Part shown: positions 30,499-42,310 of the stretch, in pieces | How the letters are laid out: every line of letters starts with the position of its first letter | How positions within the stretch are numbered: the first letter of the stretch is position 1 | Source of the DNA: Bathynomus jamesi | Taxonomy: Eukaryota > Arthropoda > Malacostraca > Isopoda > Cirolanidae | NCBI GenBank assembly: GCA_023014485.1 | Contig: JAJOZX010001734.1 | Location: forward strand, 379,501-443,500 | DNA: 64,000 nucleotides | Direction of reading: 5' to 3' | Made by a program: the position numbers and the translations under genes | The notes under the pieces: generated by a model | The model's database searches: none | What the model was told of the DNA's origin: nothing | Seen by the model: the letters and a program-made list of their open reading frames with translations, nothing else

Positions 30499-33400
30499 TA
30501 GGGTGACACTTATTTTCGAAAGTTTGAATTTTTATCGGGACGGGCGCGTTTCTGGTTCCATTTTGTCAACAAATATCGTGTGTAAAATATTTTTGAAATA
30601 AAACAATATTTAGAACTGCCTCAATACGGTCAAAATTTGTATATTTTCTCGAAAAGTAGAAATTTTAGATCATGATGTTCTATGCCTCTAGCAAATAAAA
30701 TATCACTTCTAGTTTGTTCAAGCTACTAATCTTGACCTAAAACATATAACTGGACTTCATACTTTCAACTCTAGGTCCCCCTCAACTCGAATATTAGCCC
30801 CTCAAGGGGGGGGGGGGTATCATGGGCGCCCATCTCCCTCTCATTGTTGCCTACTTTGCAGAGGTCACGGTGGACTTGCGGGCGGTTGGGAAGTCACAGC
30901 GGTGCTTCTCGACCACTTGTAAGAGGAACTGCCTTTGGTCTTCACTCTTGGTAAGGGCCAGGTTGAAAGACTGCATCAACGCCACCCCGCGCTCCGCGAA
31001 GTCATTGACAACTTGAAGGGCCTGGACTCGGCGGGATGCGGCGATGAAGGCTGGGTCCGTCCGCCACTCCTCCGGATCCTTGAGCAGGAAGGCGGTGCTG
31101 ATGTCCAGAACCTTGAAGAACTCCTTTGATGTAGTCGTTGTGAACTTGGCCAATGTATTGTTGGCGATTGAGGCGGTGGACAGGTCCACATTGATACGCC
31201 GCGGGGGATCCTCCGATCCTTCCTCTTCTTCCATCGCTTTAATCATCTCCCGCTTTGTCGCCAAGTCGATACCCTCGTCGAAGATGGCCAGGGTGACGAG
31301 GCGCTCGCTCAAGTACCATAGGTGCCTGGCGAAGACTGTCGCCGTCGCCTTGGCCACCGCTGAATCCGGATAATAGACGAGGGCCTTGAGCAGCGCGAGG
31401 TCCGCGGCTGGGGCCGTTGCCGGGAGCGGCGCTTTGTACCAGGCCGTCACGTAGATGGACACGGCGAAGATGGTGAATCGCCGGATTCCAGCCGCTTCGC
31501 CTGACGACATCTGAAACTGTTCCCGGAACAGGAACAGTTTGATGGCATAGATGACTTTTGCCATCCAGCGCGCGCGATGGAAGGCGCCGGGACGAGCGAA
31601 CCGGGCACCCGCTTGTTCGGACCGCCCAGCACAATTACAGAGAGCTCCAGAAGTTCCCTGTAGTCATCACGTGGATGTTGACCGTCGAGGAGGCGGCTGA
31701 ATTCGATCAGCAGGTCGTCGCGGGCGTCCTTCAGGTGCTGCGGCATGGTTCCATCCTCGAAGGGCTTCGCTTTGGTTTGATCGATGAAGTCCTACTGGGC
31801 GGCGAATCGTTTGAACAGGAGGATGTCAGGACCAGTAGAGGGACCGAGGCACGCCGTGAATGCCTTCTCGCACACCAGTTCGTGGATGTGGTGGCGGCAA
31901 GCCAAATGAAGCACTGTCTTCTCGAGTTTCTGCTCAATGATATAGCAAGCTCCTCCTGAGAGTAGTCCTGTGTTTGAGGCGGTGGTGTCAAAAGAGAGGG
32001 CACAGATCCGTCCCTTGATGTCCCAATCCTCGAGGGCAGAGAGGACGGCTTCCGCCATGGCGCGGCCGGTGCCGTCGGGGAGGCTGGGCACAGCCAGAAG
32101 CTTGTCGACGTTCTCCCCAGACACCAGAACTGGAAGGCTATCTTCAGCAGGGCCTCCGTCAGCCGCTGGTACGATTTTCCCGTCCCAGTGAACGGTCAAC
32201 GGCACAGTAGGATGGAAGGCTGCCTTCATTTCCGCTGCTGCCATAGCACGGAACTTTGCTCGGTCGCGGCGGGAGGATTCGCGGTTCAAGACCAGCTCCT
32301 CAGGGTCGTGGCCCAAGCTCCTCGCAGCCACCGACAGCAAAAAAACACCTTCTCGGTCGGTAAGTTTCGTCCGATCCATCGCTGCGGAGAGATCAGGGGT
32401 GATCATCTTTTTCGACGCGCGGAATCGCTTGGGTGGTAAAGGGGTCGTAGATGCTTCTGCATTCGACGTGGACGGGCCCGGGAGAGAGAGCTCTTCCTCT
32501 TCTTCTCGGCGACGACGCCGTGTCGGTGACCGAGTCGGGCTGCTTGCACCTGAGCTTGAGCTCGATGCCAGTTCGACGAGTTCTTCTCGGCTCTCTCTGT
32601 TCGCCCTTTCATCATCTTGCCGGCGGCTCCTTTCCGCTTCCTGTCTCCTCGCACGCTCCTCCTCAGTGTGCAGCGTCATGTCACGTGTGGAGGAGATGCG
32701 GCCGCGCCGCACCTCGGCCCTTTGTCCCGTCAGGAACTCCCTGTCCTCTTCGATTGTGATCATCGACATCGCCTGTTCGTGTGCGATGTCGAAGAGGCGG
32801 TCAAGGGATGAGAGGAACTCGGCCTCGTTCCTGATTTGGGTCACAGTGCGCCGTTTCGAGTTCTTGTTCAGAGCCCGCCACTTCTCGTACATTCGGAGAA
32901 CCTTGTCCCTTGCGCGTTGGTCTTTCTGCGTAGGAATACGGGACCGCTCCCAGAATTCCTTGACTGCGGTCACTGTCTCAGCGGCTGCTTCCTTGATCGG
33001 CTTCTTGACGTCAAGGTGAAGGTGGAAAAAGTACTGAAGCGCCTGCTTTCCCGTAGGCAGCATGCTTCCTGTGATGCTGTGGTCCACGGTCCCCAGGAGA
33101 TAGACTGCTGTTTTAGATCTTGTTGCCGAAGCCATCACGTCGTTTCAGAACTCACTGAAAAAGAGAATGAAACACTGTTAGTGTTGGCAAAACTCGTCCC
33201 AACCCATTTTCTACTTAGAATAACATGTTCTTTCGCCTGTATCAATATTTGGATAAACTCGTGTTACACCCTGTATAATACCTCATTTTAGTCTTCTGTA
33301 CACCAGTGCGGAAGACTAAACCAAAGACTCTGACCGTCCGTCTGTCTGTCTGTTATCATTTTTCAACTCAGAAACTACAGCAGCTATCGAAACGAAAACT

Positions 33401-33594
33401 GACATGATAACAGAACGCCATGAGTACTTTTCGACAAAAAGTATAAATTTTGACCTCGTTCAGGCAGTTCTAATTATTATTTTATTTCACAAATATTTTA
33501 CACACAATGTTTTTAGACGGAATAACACCAGAAATGCGCCCGTCCTGATAGAAATTCCCCAAAAATGAAAACACCCCAAATAAGTGGCACCCTA
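30499..33594 (-). mobile_element. hAT-like DNA transposon with about 200-bp inverted repeats
   Basis: Ends TAGGGTGACACTTATTTT and TAGGGTGCCACTTATTT, extending through GGGACGGGCGC.TTTCTGG and on for about 200 bp. Flanked by ATATATAT on both sides, which is uninformative in a TA tract but the right length for a hAT duplication. It contains a 2.3-kb transposase gene of strikingly high GC content. Confidence 0.8.
30851..33138 (-). pseudogene. hAT-like transposase, one stop and one frameshift
   Basis: ATG at 33138. The N-terminal 130 codons are helical and basic. A low-complexity Arg/Glu/Ser region follows (EEERARRQEAERSRRQ, SPTRSPTRRRRREEEE), then the catalytic domain: TVHWDGKIVP, ALSFDTTASNTG, LEKTVLHLACRHHIHELV. 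It breaks at a TAG (31792) and a shift near 31560, then continues in 31564-30851 with an ERGVALMQSFN block near the end. The block order matches the gene at 16382-17719. GC content is near 60% against about 35% around it. Few lesions suggest a recent arrival. Confidence 0.8.
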
Positions 33595-33595
33595 A

Positions 33596-33674
<79 letters not shown>

Positions 33675-33675
33675 G
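33595..33675. repeat. (TA)n microsatellite
   Basis: Long TA run; reading frames here are poly-Tyr/Ile artefacts. Confidence 0.95.
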
Positions 33676-33929
33676 TGAGCATGCTTTACCTCAATTCCCC
33701 AGGCCGCGCTACAATTTTGAGGAGCAAAATTGTATGCATATATCTTTGTAGAATACAAAGATACTTAAACAGCCAATATGCGATTAAATATATTAGTTTG
33801 GGCCTAATATATTTAGCCTAAACAATAGCAATATTCCGGAATTAACTTTGCTTGTAACAAAGCGAATCATAATTAACTGAATAAACTCAAATAATGGTTT
33901 ATTATCTTAATAATAACCGTGATTATATA

Positions 33930-34324
33930 TATATTATATATATATATATATGATGAATGAAACCACGAAGGAAAGGAAACACAGAATGGTGCTCAAGCGC
34001 TTTCGTCTAATGACATCCTCATTAGACGAAAGCGCTCGAGCACCATTCTGTGTTCCTTTCCTTCGTGGTTTTATTCATCATAAATATTTTTCACGTGTTA
34101 CTTTCGTGAAATAATTTTTCATATATATATATATATATATTAGAATTAAAATTTTGTTTTAACTCAACACAGTATTTGAATACTAAACTATTAATTTATT
34201 AACACTAAATTACGACTATGAATTATTTCCTGGATAATAAATTAAATCCTGACTAATATTATTGATTCCCGCTGATAGAAATTTTATGCTATCAGAGGGT
34301 TAAACTTGACTATAGTTAAACACC

Positions 34325-34360
<36 letters not shown>

Positions 34361-34738
34361 AATGAAACCACGAAGGAAAGGAAACACAGAATGGTGCTCA
34401 AGCGCTTTCGTCTAATGACATCCTCATTAGACGAAAGCGCTCGAGCACCATTCTGTGTTTCCTTTCCTTCGTGGTTTTATTCATCATAAATATTTTTCAC
34501 GTGTTACTTTCGTGAAATAATTTTTCATATATATATATAATATATATATTAGAATTAAAATTTTGTTTTAACTCAACACAGTATTTGAATACTAAACTAT
34601 TAATTTATTAACACTAAATTACGACTATGAATTATTTCCTGGATAATAAATTAAGTCCTGACTAATATTATTGATTCCCGCTGATAGAAATTTTATGCTA
34701 TCAGAGGGTTAAACTTGACTATAGTTAAACACCCTCTA
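33930..34738. repeat. Tandem duplication of a 400-bp unit with a PLE palindrome
   Basis: Two copies, 33930-34327 and 34336-34738, each made of a (TA)n tract, a palindrome (GATGAATGAAACCACGAAGG mirrored), another (TA)n tract and 190 bp beginning TAGAATTAAAATTTTGTTTT that ends in AAACACCCTCTA. They are almost identical. The last part matches the BEL LTR (GATAGAAATTTTATGCTATC also near 42845), so the duplication lies at the LTR edge. Confidence 0.85.
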
Positions 34739-35330
34739 GTTGGTAGTAATTGTCCTATTCTAAGAAAAAAATAGACCATTACCTTAGTAGTTTTAATTGT
34801 AAACACTTTACTTTGATAACACTTGAACATATAGAAGATTGATTATCTGTTTTCTGAAAAGGAAATGTTATACCTAACTGCCTTATAACAGCCTAATTTG
34901 AAATAGATGATTGAACTTGAAAAAGGAATGCAATTTAATGCACTTTACTATGAAACGCTCATCAAACCTGAAGGGAAATCAGCAACACAGCTAGGTAAAC
35001 ATTTAAAAAACAATCCTAATCCTATAGCCTTACTATTCAGAGCTTTTGAACCAGTTAAACAGTCCAACAACTTCACTCTCAAGTCTCTGCCCAAAAAGGT
35101 TTTTGGTTGTAGTGGCTTGAAAATACGGAAAATATATCCGTACAAAACTTGAACCAACCGTTTGTTAAATAATTAATAAAAGGATTGAATATGATGATGA
35201 AAATAATAAATAATTAAGTAAGGAGGAAAATAAATCTAATAACCTCCCGACGGAGAAACTGCAATTTAAAATCTAAAATTGCAGTCTAAATCTTAAAATT
35301 TGATATTTGACACCCACCACCAAATAATTT
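34690..35330 (-). repeat. BEL/Pao element 3' LTR
   Basis: Matches 42845-42960 plus 43914-44345 over several hundred bp (for example TTTGAACCAGTTAAACAGTC and GGTTTTTGGTTGTAGTGGCT in both). It lies just downstream of the last BEL coding block. The outer boundary is blurred by the tandem duplication on the left. Confidence 0.75.
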
Positions 35331-36015
35331 TTTTGTATTTTTATAACTTTTTTGAACCCATAACCATTTTAAATCTAATCTTAATCCTAATCTCCCCTAT
35401 TTAGTAGGTCCTTCGGCCTTTGTTTGCAATGAATTGCAGCTTTCCTAGAGGGTCTTAGATTAGGTTTTTCTTTTGGAACATCTTTGGAATTAGGAAGGTC
35501 TTGACGAGCACCATTGTGAATAATCGAGATTTCTAATTGATACAGGTGACAAATAGGATAATTTAAAACTTCGTTATCTGATCTCTTGAGTTGAACACTT
35601 CTGACTTTGTTATCATCGCCTACAAACAAATGCAGGATGCGTCCCATCTGCCAAAAGGGTCTGGTTTTAGTAGTTGATTTAATGAAGACCACATCGCCAA
35701 CTTTGATGCGATTAACTCATTCTTATTCGTATAAATCTCGACTATGTTCTCGAAGACTCAACAGGTACTCCTCATACCACCATTGTGTAAATTGAGAATA
35801 CATTTTGTTCAACAATTCAAACGATTTGTTTAGTTCGTTATGAGTAGGGGGATTTTGTGACCATAAAGGATCATCATCGGTTTCAAACTTGAATACCAAA
35901 GATTCCTTTTTGTGTTTAAGGAATGAATTAGGCGTTAAGCTTGACAATTCATTCTCTGACGAGACGTATGTGAGCGGACGAGAGTTCACAGCGTTTTGAA
36001 TGCTAGTTAGCAAGG

Positions 36016-36604
36016 GAGCACCGACAATTCAGCGCAGGACAATTCAGCGCCGACAATTCAGCGCCGACAATTCAGCGCAAAGACAATTCAGCCAAAGACA
36101 ATTCAGCGCAAGTCAGTACAGTTAAAACTTTAGTTAAAAATAATAAAAATAAATCGCAATAAATAAAAAAGAGAAAAATTTGTATATTTATATATATGCT
36201 AAATTGGGTCTGTATCGAAGGAGTGACATTTCAAAGGAGTGACATAACAAAGGAGTGACATAAATACCATAACGAAGGAGTGACATAACGAAGGAGTGAC
36301 AAATCGGAGATAAAATTCAAAGGAGTATAATTATTAAAATTTTATTTAAAAAAACAAAATTTGTTAGAATTGTTAAAATTAAGATTTTATTTCAAAAACT
36401 AGAAACCTAACCTAACCTAACAGTTGCAAGCCTCTCTTCCCTCTGGATTTGTTCTTTCTTCTTCTTTGTTGGTATTTTCGCGCTGAATTGTCTTGCGCTG
36501 AATTGTCTTGCGCTGAATTGTCTTTGCGCTGAATTGCCTTGCGCTGAATTGTCGGCGCTGAATTGTCGGCGCTGAATTGTCCTGCGCTGAATTGTCGGGT
36601 CACG
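36016..36604. mobile_element. MULE-type MITE with reiterated CAATTCAGCGC ends and 10-bp TSD
   Basis: GTTAGCAAGG flanks both sides (36006-36015, 36605-36614). Each end consists of 6-8 direct repeats of GACAATTCAGCGC-type units in opposite orientation. The centre has another tandem family, AAGGAGTGACAT (36219-36290). No coding capacity. The reiterated-end design parallels the MULE at 1914-3765, and the 9-10-bp duplication is Mutator-like. Confidence 0.85.
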
Positions 36605-37240
36605 GTTAGCAAGGTCAGTAGATCGAAATGATCTAGAACAGAACGCCCAATGGTCTTGAAAAGGCAGCTTTTCACAACTCGAATGAGACGCTCCCAAGCA
36701 GATCCCATCCAGGCTGAATAAACTGGAAGCCTGATGTGTTTGATACCACTGGCTCGCATGTGCTCTTGAAATTCGTTAGAATTTAAAGAGTCCTCTAATG
36801 CCTTACCACCTTGAATGAAACTTTTAGCATTGTCGCTGTAAACTCTGTCGCAAAGACCATATAGATTAGTGAATCTCTGGAATGAGAGCAAGAAAGATTT
36901 GGTACTCATATCAGGAAGCAGATCTAAATGTATGGCTCTTATGTAAAGACAAGTATAGAGCAAAATAAATCGTTTGACAGTTTTTCCTGAGTCAGGGTCT
37001 TTGACCCAAACGTGACCTGTGAAGTCAACCCCAACATGTTTAAAGGGAGTGAACAAACGCATCTGATGCTTAGGGAAATTGGTGAATTTGGGATACTTGT
37101 AAGAAAATTGATTGTATTTTCTGCAAGTAATGCAACTAGAAATGATACGCTTGATGGTTTGTCTTGCACAAATGATCCAAAACCCCTGCAAGCGCAGCAT
37201 TGTTAAGGTGGATTGAATACCTAAATGCTTGCATCTAGAG

Positions 37241-37421
37241 CAGTGGTCGGCGAACAGGGGTAAATTACCCTAAATGGAGTACATTTAAAAGGTTTGGGGG
37301 TAATGCGTGCAACAATTTTAAGAGCAATTGGCTTGTTTTTGTTTACTTTGAAGTCTGGGGGTAATTTCATTTTACTCAAATAGATTTTTGGGTAATACCC
37401 AAAAAAGTTCCCCGACCCATG
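37241..37421. mobile_element. hAT MITE (CAGTGGTCGG termini), copy 2
   Basis: 181 bp, ends CAGTGGTCGGCGAACAGGGG and GTTCCCCGACCCATG, with a perfect 8-bp duplication ATCTAGAG (37233-37240, 37422-37429). It splits the zinc-finger region of the BEL integrase. Same family as 9989-10219. Confidence 0.9.
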
Positions 37422-37440
37422 ATCTAGAGTGACAATCTTG

Positions 37441-39759
37441 AACTATTAATTCAGTGAAGTGATGATGTTTACCTAGTAATATGGGGTTTATGATGTCATC
37501 ATTATACACGTTTGTTCTTGAAAGCCTGCCCTTGGTTCGAATCAATCTGACTTCGTCTAGAATGAGATCCAGACGGTTAACCAGATTGGGAACACGCTGA
37601 TTGGGATTCTCTTGAACTGTTTCAAGATATTGATTTTCTTTGTCAAAAGATTTAAGTTGTATGATGTATAGCCAATACAACCTACTACCCCTATCCACGT
37701 CTACATTGGGTTTCTTTCTGCATTTGAAAACAAACTTGAGTACATAAGCCGTGATTCTATAGACTTTGTGAATGTTTGAAAACCGTTTGATGTCAAGAAT
37801 GGGTTCAGTTTTACCAGCATTTAAAGTGACTGATGTAATTGTAGCTGATTGTGTCTTCAATTTGTTTGGGTTAGAGAGACAGTGAAGATCATATTTAGGC
37901 CAAAGAGATGAATCTAGAACTAACCATTCAGGACCATGCATCCAGAGTTCTAGATTGTTCTCAAATTCTCTAAATGATATTCCCCAAGTAATAAGATCTG
38001 CGGGGTTTTCTTTAGTTGAGACATAATTAAATGATATTGAAATACTGAATTTAGTTTGAATTTCTTGATGCATGTGTCTAATATCCTAAATTCGATTTCG
38101 AACAAACATGTTTTTTATTTTGACATTGATATCTGACGAAATGACCCAAGACAGCACAATTTGAGCATCAACAAAAATCTTGATATCTGAGAACTGAGCT
38201 TTAATGGATGAGAGAAATTGAGGAAGACATTTGAACGCTAGATAAACTGAAAGTAATTCCAAAGTAGGTAAAGTACGTGCTTGAATAGGAGCCACTTTAG
38301 CCTTGGAAAAAACTAAGTTTGATCCTGAAGGGCCAACTGTATAGACTGCAAATCCGTAACAACTGGCACTAGCATCACAAAAAATGGCGAATGAAACAGT
38401 CGCTAGAATCGAAAGCTGAACGTTTGAAAGAAAGATTTGAAAGTTCTTGAAGATCTTTGTAAATCTTAGTCCAAACCTTCAATTCATCTTGACCGACTGT
38501 CTCATCCCAAGACAACTTAAGCTTCCACAATTTTCTCATGAGAAGCCTACCCCGAATGGTAACTGGGAGGTAAAGAGATAATGGATAAAATTTTTTAGAA
38601 ATTTGGGAAAGGATTTGGCGCGTGGTACAAGCTTCAGGGTCTAGATCATATTCTGACAGCAAGATTAACTCTCGATTTACATGAAAGTGATAACCCAGCA
38701 CCTTTTCCAAGCATTCATGTTGAACAACTTTTTGATCTTGAACCATTATGTTTTTGAGACAGTCTAGATGAGTGTTCCATGATTTAAGGTTGAAACTTCC
38801 CTCAGACATTCTCTGATTTAAAGTAATTCTGGATCTGAATTTGTGAAAATTAAATTATCCACATAAAAATGTTTCTTGAGAACCTGAGAGCATAAATCGT
38901 CTAGATACTGATTGGCGTGATATTTAATGACATAGTTGAGTATGAAAGGTGAACTGGCCAGACCAAATACTATGGTAGTATATCGATAAGTTAATAGTTG
39001 ACCGTCCTCTTCCCAGAAAAAACAAAACCTATTTTTATCAACATCAAGCTTGAGCTTGATTTGAAGAAATTCCTGCTTTATATCTGAAAGGATTACGTAT
39101 TGATTGATTCTGAATGAGCATAATAAGGTAAACAGCGAATTCATGAGGTCTACACCAGGATATGCAACTTCATTAAGACCAGCAGCTTGACCCATTTTCA
39201 AACTACAATTGAAAACTGGCCTTATTTTAGTTGTAACTTGATCTCCCACCCTAATGACCGGCCTATGAGGTATCCAGATGTAGTTCTGATATTGGTCTGG
39301 AGTCACATCAAACCTTTCAATTATCCCATCATCTAATTGCTGTTTAAATACATTAGCATATTCAGAGTGCAAGTTTTTCTTATTGAGAAATCCAATTACC
39401 CTTTTTAGATTTGCCAATGCTATTTTATGATTAGATGGAATACGGTTAATTAGCTCTTCATGCCACGGTAACTCCACATAATATTGGCCACCAGACAAAT
39501 GTATAGAGTCATTAAATTGTTTACCGTTGATCTCATCCAAACTACCATTTGAACTCTCATCTGTACCTATAGACTCCAATTTACACAAATTTTCCAGACC
39601 TAGGTCTAGATCGGAGTCGGATTTACAGTGACACAAAGGATTGAAATAACTTGGGGTCGGATTCATGACACAGTTCACGATACAATGAAGACCCGGTTCA
39701 TCATCGTTGAAGACCGCAAGCGAACTCTCCCATCTCAGACTCGTGAATCTGTAAACCAT
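37441..39759 (-). pseudogene. BEL reverse transcriptase and RNase H
   Basis: RT occupies 39759-38818: LPWHEELINRIPSNH, DDGIIERFDV, IPHRPVIRV, TKIRPVFNCS, ILSDIKQEFLQIKL (first catalytic Asp), and the YVDD position reads FYVDNLIF, with the second Asp replaced by Asn. After a stop, 38809-38375 is the connection (KVLGYHFHV). RNase H follows in 38295-38086 (TLPTLELLSVYLA, the E block; FVDAQIVLSW, the D block) and 38073 onward (NYVSTKENPADLITWG). Stops near 38370 and 38083 and the D-to-N change make it non-functional. Confidence 0.9.
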
Positions 39760-40025
39760 TTGAGTCCTGATTTAAACAGGATATTTGAATATTTGAAGCT
39801 AAGCTTCGATTCGGTGTTTCACTTGAGGGGTTAGTAAGTTTAAAAAGGGAACAATGCCAAGGGTTTTTACACCCCGAAAGCCCTGAATTAGTAGGTTTTA
39901 AAACTTGAACAGCAGATTGCTCCGCTGCCGTGAAACTCGAATCAAACTTGAATTGAAACTTGAATTTGATCCATCAGTCTCAGTCAGAGGAAGGGAATTT
40001 TGTTGATCAATTTCCGATGATCTTT

Positions 40026-40658
40026 CTAGTCATAATTTTTTAACAGGAGTTCTTGAAGAAAACTGACGAGTTTTCTTGACAGATTTTCGACTGTTGCTGG
40101 AGTGTTGAATTGGATTCTTGAAAGTATCCAACTCTCCAATAGGTATAAGTCCTTGAGAAACTGATATGGCAGTACATTCTTGAGTTTTACGAAGGAGAAT
40201 GGCATAAAATCTTGAAGCACATCAATTCCAATTAATCCTTCAATGTTTGAGATGAAATCATTCTGAAGCTTATAGGACTTGTCCCCGAACTTAATTCCTT
40301 CTTGAAGTTGAGAAATCACGTTTTTTGATTCTGGAACGGTATAATCTAAATCCATCTTTTCATCAACGATGAAATTCTTGAGAGTAGCTTTAGATGGATT
40401 CAGCCTTACACCCAACTCAACTTCTTGAATTTCTCTAACTTTAGATCCAATGAAGGTTTTTATTAGACAGTCGAATTTAGGTTTTTTCTTCAATTGGCAT
40501 TCCCAACCACCTAGAACTGAGGGTCTGATATATGATCTTTGTGAAGCTAAATCTAGCAAACACCTAACTGATTTGATATTTTTTTGATTTACAAGTTCTA
40601 AAGTCACGGTAGGTAACAAGACGCCGCGACTTCGAAATATCTGATTCTCCGAAGACAT
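40026..40658 (-). pseudogene. BEL aspartic protease (Pao-type retropepsin)
   Basis: An open 210-codon frame. The active-site block is CLLDLASQRSYI; BEL proteases normally have D-x-G-S-Q at this place, so the Gly is changed to Ala. A second hydrophobic strand and IEGLIGIDVLQDF (the flap-distal ILIG-D block) follow. The region between this frame and RT (about 40025-39760) is broken by stops. Confidence 0.8.
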
Positions 40659-40729
40659 GCATGCACCGATACACTGTTTACCTGCGTCTCGACACCATTA
40701 GTTATTTTATTTGAACCCAACTTGGGACA

Positions 40730-42055
40730 TAATGCTGAAATATGAGAGTTCAAACCGCAGGTTGCACAAGAAAATGAGAGCTTGTTAGCTTACCAGGACA
40801 ATTGTTTCCCAAATGTCTGATGCTCGAACAATGAGAGCATAAATTGATTTCTTGACATCTTTTAAGCCTTTTTTGAAGTGTGTCATATTTAGAACAGCGA
40901 ATTAAAGAGTGGTCGCCATCACAAAATTTACACTTTTTAAGTTAGGACCGGCTTTTTAGGTTGAGGCATATTTGAGGCTGCAGTCTGAAAAGTTTGAAGA
41001 GTGGCTTTAGGTTCTTCACTTTTAATGTTTTTTACCACATTATTGGGTTTATAGAATTTTGAGATTTTGATTAGCTTGGCTTTACTAGACTTTAATCTGG
41101 ACAAAGTTTTAATAATCTCACCATAATTCTTAAAAATTTGATTTGGAGAAGAGTAATTGGATTCGCATTTGCGAACAATTTCCTTCTTGAATGAAATAGG
41201 TAATTTGCTTATTAAGATGTGACCCAACAACAAACTACCAGACGAGGTTTCATCCATTAAATCCACCTCATAATTTTTAAGATCAAGAACCATAGCTTGA
41301 ATTTCACTAAGCCAGTTATTTAATTTATCATATTGAAAGTCATCAATTTCATTAGCCGTAACTATTTCTTGAGTGACATCAATTATATAAGGGATGTCTA
41401 GAAAAAGATCTTTTAAAATGTCTAAAGCTATCTCATAATTGTCATCAACATTTGACAAATGTTTAATTGATTGATAAGCTATGTCCCTCAAGTACCCTTT
41501 CAAGTATGATAATTTGACAGAATTTGTCAGATCAGTACGAACACCGATCAAATTCTCGAACTGACTAAGAAAGTCTTTAAACTCGTGCTTGTCAGTAGAA
41601 CCACTTAAATTTCTGCACTGAAGGTTAAGTGGTGCAGCATTACGCTTCAAAATAGCACTCAACCCATTCATGAAGTCACTTTGAAATTTCTCAGAGTTTG
41701 AAAAGTTATTTTTTAGGTCATTTGTTGCATTTCCAGAACTATTAATTTTTTCCTTTGCATCCTTTATTTGAGCTAATACATTTTTTACTTTAAGAATGCA
41801 TTTTCGAATTTCTAAATCCCTATCCTCCGATTCTTTTAAATCATCTAAATATTCTTGATCCTCTAAACTACTCTGAATTTTGTCATTAAGTTCCAAAAGT
41901 TTACATTGATGGTTACAAAGTTGTTCTAGTCTAGTCTCTAGATCTTCAACGAGAATTTCCTTCTCGTTTAAAAGCTCATCCAAACTCGAAGTGAGTCTAG
42001 AAACCATAGCTCTATGACCTCCACGCCTTTTAATAAATTCTTTAAGTTCAGACAT
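40730..42055 (-). pseudogene. BEL Gag (DUF1759 capsid) with zinc knuckles
   Basis: ATG at 42055. An N-terminal coiled coil (LVEDLETRLEQL, ILKVKNVLAQIKDAKEKI) precedes the capsid-like domain: FKDFLSQFENLIG, LSYLKGYLRDIAYQSI, YEIALDILKDLF. The frame closes at 40937. In the next stretch two CCHC-like knuckles are readable (CKFCDGDHSLIRC and CSHCSSIRHLGNNC), so Gag continued through what is now a stop. 372 codons are intact. Confidence 0.9.
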
Positions 42056-42179
42056 GTTTATGTTAAAAATTCTTGAACGTTGGAACTAAAAAATACTTAA
42101 TTGAATTTCACTTAATTCTAGAATAATAATAGGAGGAATTCTTGAATCAATATTAAATTTTAAATTTAATTTGGATAGG

Positions 42180-42310
42180 ACAAAAAGGTAGGTCACAAAA
42201 GTAGATTCACAAAACTTGAGGCTAAAAAAGTAGGCCCCAAATGGTAGGCCCGAAAAATAGGCCCAAATGGTAGGCCCGAAAAAGTAGGCCCAAAATGGTA
42301 GGCCAAACTT
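42180..42310. repeat. Short tandem repeats in the BEL 5' leader
   Basis: About four degenerate 26-30-bp units with AAAAAGTAGGCCC and AAATGGTAGGCCC. Located between the 5' LTR and gag. The overlapping frames with repeated FGAYF-type peptides are artefacts. Confidence 0.75.

Larger units (their letters stand above)
35387..37440 (-). pseudogene. BEL integrase and C-terminal domain, split by two MITEs
   Basis: The N-terminal zinc-binding part begins at HHHFTELIVQDCHS (about 37460) and, past the hAT MITE, continues CKHLGI and CITCRKYN, giving the HHCC ligands. The core has VGVDFTGHVWV (D), RVYSDNAKSF (D) and SAWERLIRVVKS (E), 36 or so residues on. The MULE-type MITE then cuts the frame between DLLTLL and IQNAVNSRPLTY. 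Beyond it a DUF5641-like domain follows (HLFVGDDNKVRSVQLK, YPICHLYQLE), ending at 35387. Removing both insertions would give one nearly continuous frame with a stop near 35700. Confidence 0.9.

Noticed and set aside
32399..33019. 206-codon plus-strand frame opposite the GC-rich transposase
   Set aside because: Ser/Arg-rich shadow of the minus-strand gene; high GC suppresses stops.
33482..33758. Poly-Tyr/Ile protein in the (TA)n tract
   Set aside because: Microsatellite translation, as are similar frames at 1.4, 6.4, 6.9 and 44.2 kb.
36219..36320. CRISPR-like array (AAGGAGTGACAT units)
   Set aside because: Units are short, spacers are not unique, and the array sits in a MITE in a eukaryotic genome.
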